Shown piece by piece: positions 5,202-6,502 of a DNA stretch of 6,502 nucleotides. The notes below the pieces were generated by a model, which was given only the letters and a program-made list of their open reading frames with translations, made no database searches and was not told where the DNA came from. The DNA is from Microcaldota archaeon (GTDB lineage Archaea; Micrarchaeota; Micrarchaeia; Anstonellales; Bilamarchaeaceae). The position numbers and the translations under genes are program-made. Location of the stretch: positions 1 through 6,502 of the forward strand of contig DYTL01000045.1 in NCBI GenBank assembly GCA_020726005.1. The letters are read 5' to 3'. Numbering within the stretch: the stretch's first letter is position 1; each line of letters starts with the position of its first letter.

Positions 5202-6490
5202 TAGGGGTATAATCTTGTTCTGTCCCTTGGAAAGAGCGAAGCTTCGCGTATATTATTGAGATTGCAGATTTTCATTGTAATGCGTTCTAATCCAAGACCA
5301 AAACCAGCATGCGGTGGGGCCCCAAATCTAAATGCATCAGTATAAAATTTAAAATCTTGAGGATTAAGATTTCGTGATTTGAGTGCATGCTCAAGCACAT
5401 CAATTTTGTGGATTCTTTGCGCACCTGAAGAAATTTCCAGTCCTCTGTACATTAAATCAAATGAATTACAAATTGTTGGATTATTTTTATTAGGCATGGA
5501 ATAAAACGCTCGGATTGACGTTGGATATTCATAAATGAAAAACGCTTCTTCGCCAACGAATGCGAATATTTTTTTCTCCTGTTCTTTGGAAAAGTCGTGA
5601 CCCCACTCTATTTGTTCTCCGTTTTTTTTCAGCATATCTATTATTTCTGTATAAGTGATACGTTTTATTTTTTGAGGTACTTTAACTTCAGCACCGCAAA
5701 CTGCAAGAAGCTCAGGTTTTGAAGAGACGGCTCTAAGCATTTCTATAAATACAGTTTCTAATACATCCATCGCGTCATGATCATTTGCAAATCCAATTTC
5801 CGCATCTAACATTGTAATTTCATTTAGGTGAGTAGAAGTATTATGCTTTTCTGCACGGAATATAGGCATGGTAATAAACACTTTGTCCAATCCTCCAATT
5901 ACTGCTATTTGTTTATAAAGTTGCGGGCTTTGCGCAAGATAGGCTTTATGCTCAAAATATTTTAGCTCAAAAATATCTGTACCTCCTTCGCTCGCGGCCA
6001 TGATTATTACTGGCGGGTGTATCTCAACAAAACCCATTTCTATGAGCTTTCTTCGGTAAGCGTTTATTATTATTGATTTCAATTCAAAAATCGTATTTAT
6101 TTTTCTTCGTCTTAAATCAAGATAACGATATTCTAATCTTGTTTCCAAATCTGATAACACTTCATCAGTCGGATCAACTGGGAGTTTTTCATCAACACTA
6201 TTAAGAATTTCGTAGTGAGATGGAATTAATTCAACTCCATCAGGGGCCTTTATGTTTTCTTTCACTATTCCTTTTATGTGTACTACATATTCCTTATTTG
6301 CAATTATTTTCGCCATTAATCCATCTGAAACAACTCCTTTTTTTGCAATTACTTGGATTTGCCCACTACGATCACGTATAAATATAAATTTGAGCTTTCC
6401 CATGTCTATGAATTTGTGAACCCAACCCGCAATTTCAACTTCATTTCCAATTTTTAGTTTAGCATCCTTAATGTAATCTGTTTTGAGCAT
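5201..6490 (-). CDS. aspS: Aspartyl-tRNA synthetase, archaeal type, predicted non-discriminating (Asp/Asn)
   Basis: This class IIb synthetase charges tRNA with aspartate using ATP. The N-terminal OB-fold (about 14-98) binds the anticodon. The catalytic domain (about 130-429) has the EGGTDIF flipping loop (168-174), QSPQLYKQ (187-194), motif 2 starting at FRAE (211-214), the aspartate-pocket stretch EISSGAQR (352-359) and motif 3 GFGLGLER (396-403) before the final FPRD. The 429 residues are typical of the archaeal type, without the bacterial insertion. His25 (AGWVH) and Pro83 (KAPDG) align with Trp26 and Lys85 of the discriminating Thermococcus enzyme. His and Pro there mark enzymes that also aspartylate tRNA(Asn), a product then amidated by GatCAB. 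Motif 2 has Thr220 where most relatives have Arg before HLNE. The start at 6490 has a GGTGAT Shine-Dalgarno five bases upstream. The last codon overlaps surE by one base. Confidence 0.98.
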   Translation of the reverse strand: MLKTDYIKDAKLKIGNEVEIAGWVHKFIDMGKLKFIFIRDRSGQIQVIAKKGVVSDGLMAKIIANKEYVVHIKGIVKENIKAPDGVELIPSHYEILNSVDEKLPVDPTDEVLSDLETRLEYRYLDLRRRKINTIFELKSIIINAYRRKLIEMGFVEIHPPVIIMAASEGGTDIFELKYFEHKAYLAQSPQLYKQIAVIGGLDKVFITMPIFRAEKHNTSTHLNEITMLDAEIGFANDHDAMDVLETVFIEMLRAVSSKPELLAVCGAEVKVPQKIKRITYTEIIDMLKKNGEQIEWGHDFSKEQEKKIFAFVGEEAFFIYEYPTSIRAFYSMPNKNNPTICNSFDLMYRGLEISSGAQRIHKIDVLEHALKSRNLNPQDFKFYTDAFRFGAPPHAGFGLGLERITMKICNLNNIREASLFPRDRTRLYP

Positions 6491-6495
6491 TAGAC

Positions 6496-6501
6496 ATCAC
6501 C
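6496..6501 (-). promoter_or_regulatory. Shine-Dalgarno site of aspS
   Basis: On the minus strand this reads GGTGAT, complementary to the AUCACC near the archaeal 16S rRNA 3' end, with five bases to the ATG. The other likely first genes here lack such a site. Its presence suggests that aspS is an internal cistron of an operon starting outside the window. The bases before the ATG also form TAATG, which would allow an upstream gene ending in a TAA that overlaps aspS. Confidence 0.5.
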
Positions 6502-6502
6502 A

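Overview
The window looks like a piece of a low-GC archaeal chromosome. The evidence is an archaeal-type aspartyl-tRNA synthetase, an archaeal/Thermotoga-type S-adenosylhomocysteine hydrolase, a tRNA-His without an encoded CCA, and TATA-like boxes about 25 bp upstream of start codons with no Shine-Dalgarno site, as expected for leaderless archaeal transcripts. Gene order and content would suit a small-genome lineage such as a DPANN archaeon, but the sequence alone does not fix the phylum.

Layout from left to right. Bases 1-70 probably hold the last codons of a gene entering from the left, which I cannot identify. A tRNA-His(GTG) gene lies at 97-168 with its own BRE/TATA promoter and a T-tract terminator. 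After an AT-rich spacer comes a 414-codon Fic-family gene (299-1543, +) that fuses N-terminal winged-helix domains to a class II Fic domain. The catalytic histidine of its Fic motif reads as arginine. Bases 1544-1734 hold T-rich termination signals, a perfect 18-bp palindrome and one doubtful small reading frame on the minus strand.

The middle of the window is a divergent pair separated by 59 bp: an S-adenosylhomocysteine hydrolase family gene (1735-2994, -) and an amidohydrolase-family S-adenosylhomocysteine/5'-deoxyadenosine deaminase (3054-4340, +). Their TATA-like boxes are adjacent, so the two promoters probably share bases. Together they could form the archaeal route SAH to S-inosylhomocysteine to homocysteine plus inosine, which clears the by-product of SAM-dependent methylation.

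The right part is a minus-strand operon, aspS (5201-6490) followed by surE (4422-5201), coupled by a TAATG stop/start overlap. The aspartyl-tRNA synthetase carries both the His and the Pro expected of a non-discriminating enzyme. That predicts that the cell makes Asn-tRNA(Asn) by charging with Asp and then amidating with GatCAB. A promoter-like sequence with a palindrome lies in the 81-bp gap between the convergent deaminase and surE genes and points into surE.

No CRISPR array, insertion sequence or known defence island is visible. The most unusual item is the Fic protein with the altered active site.
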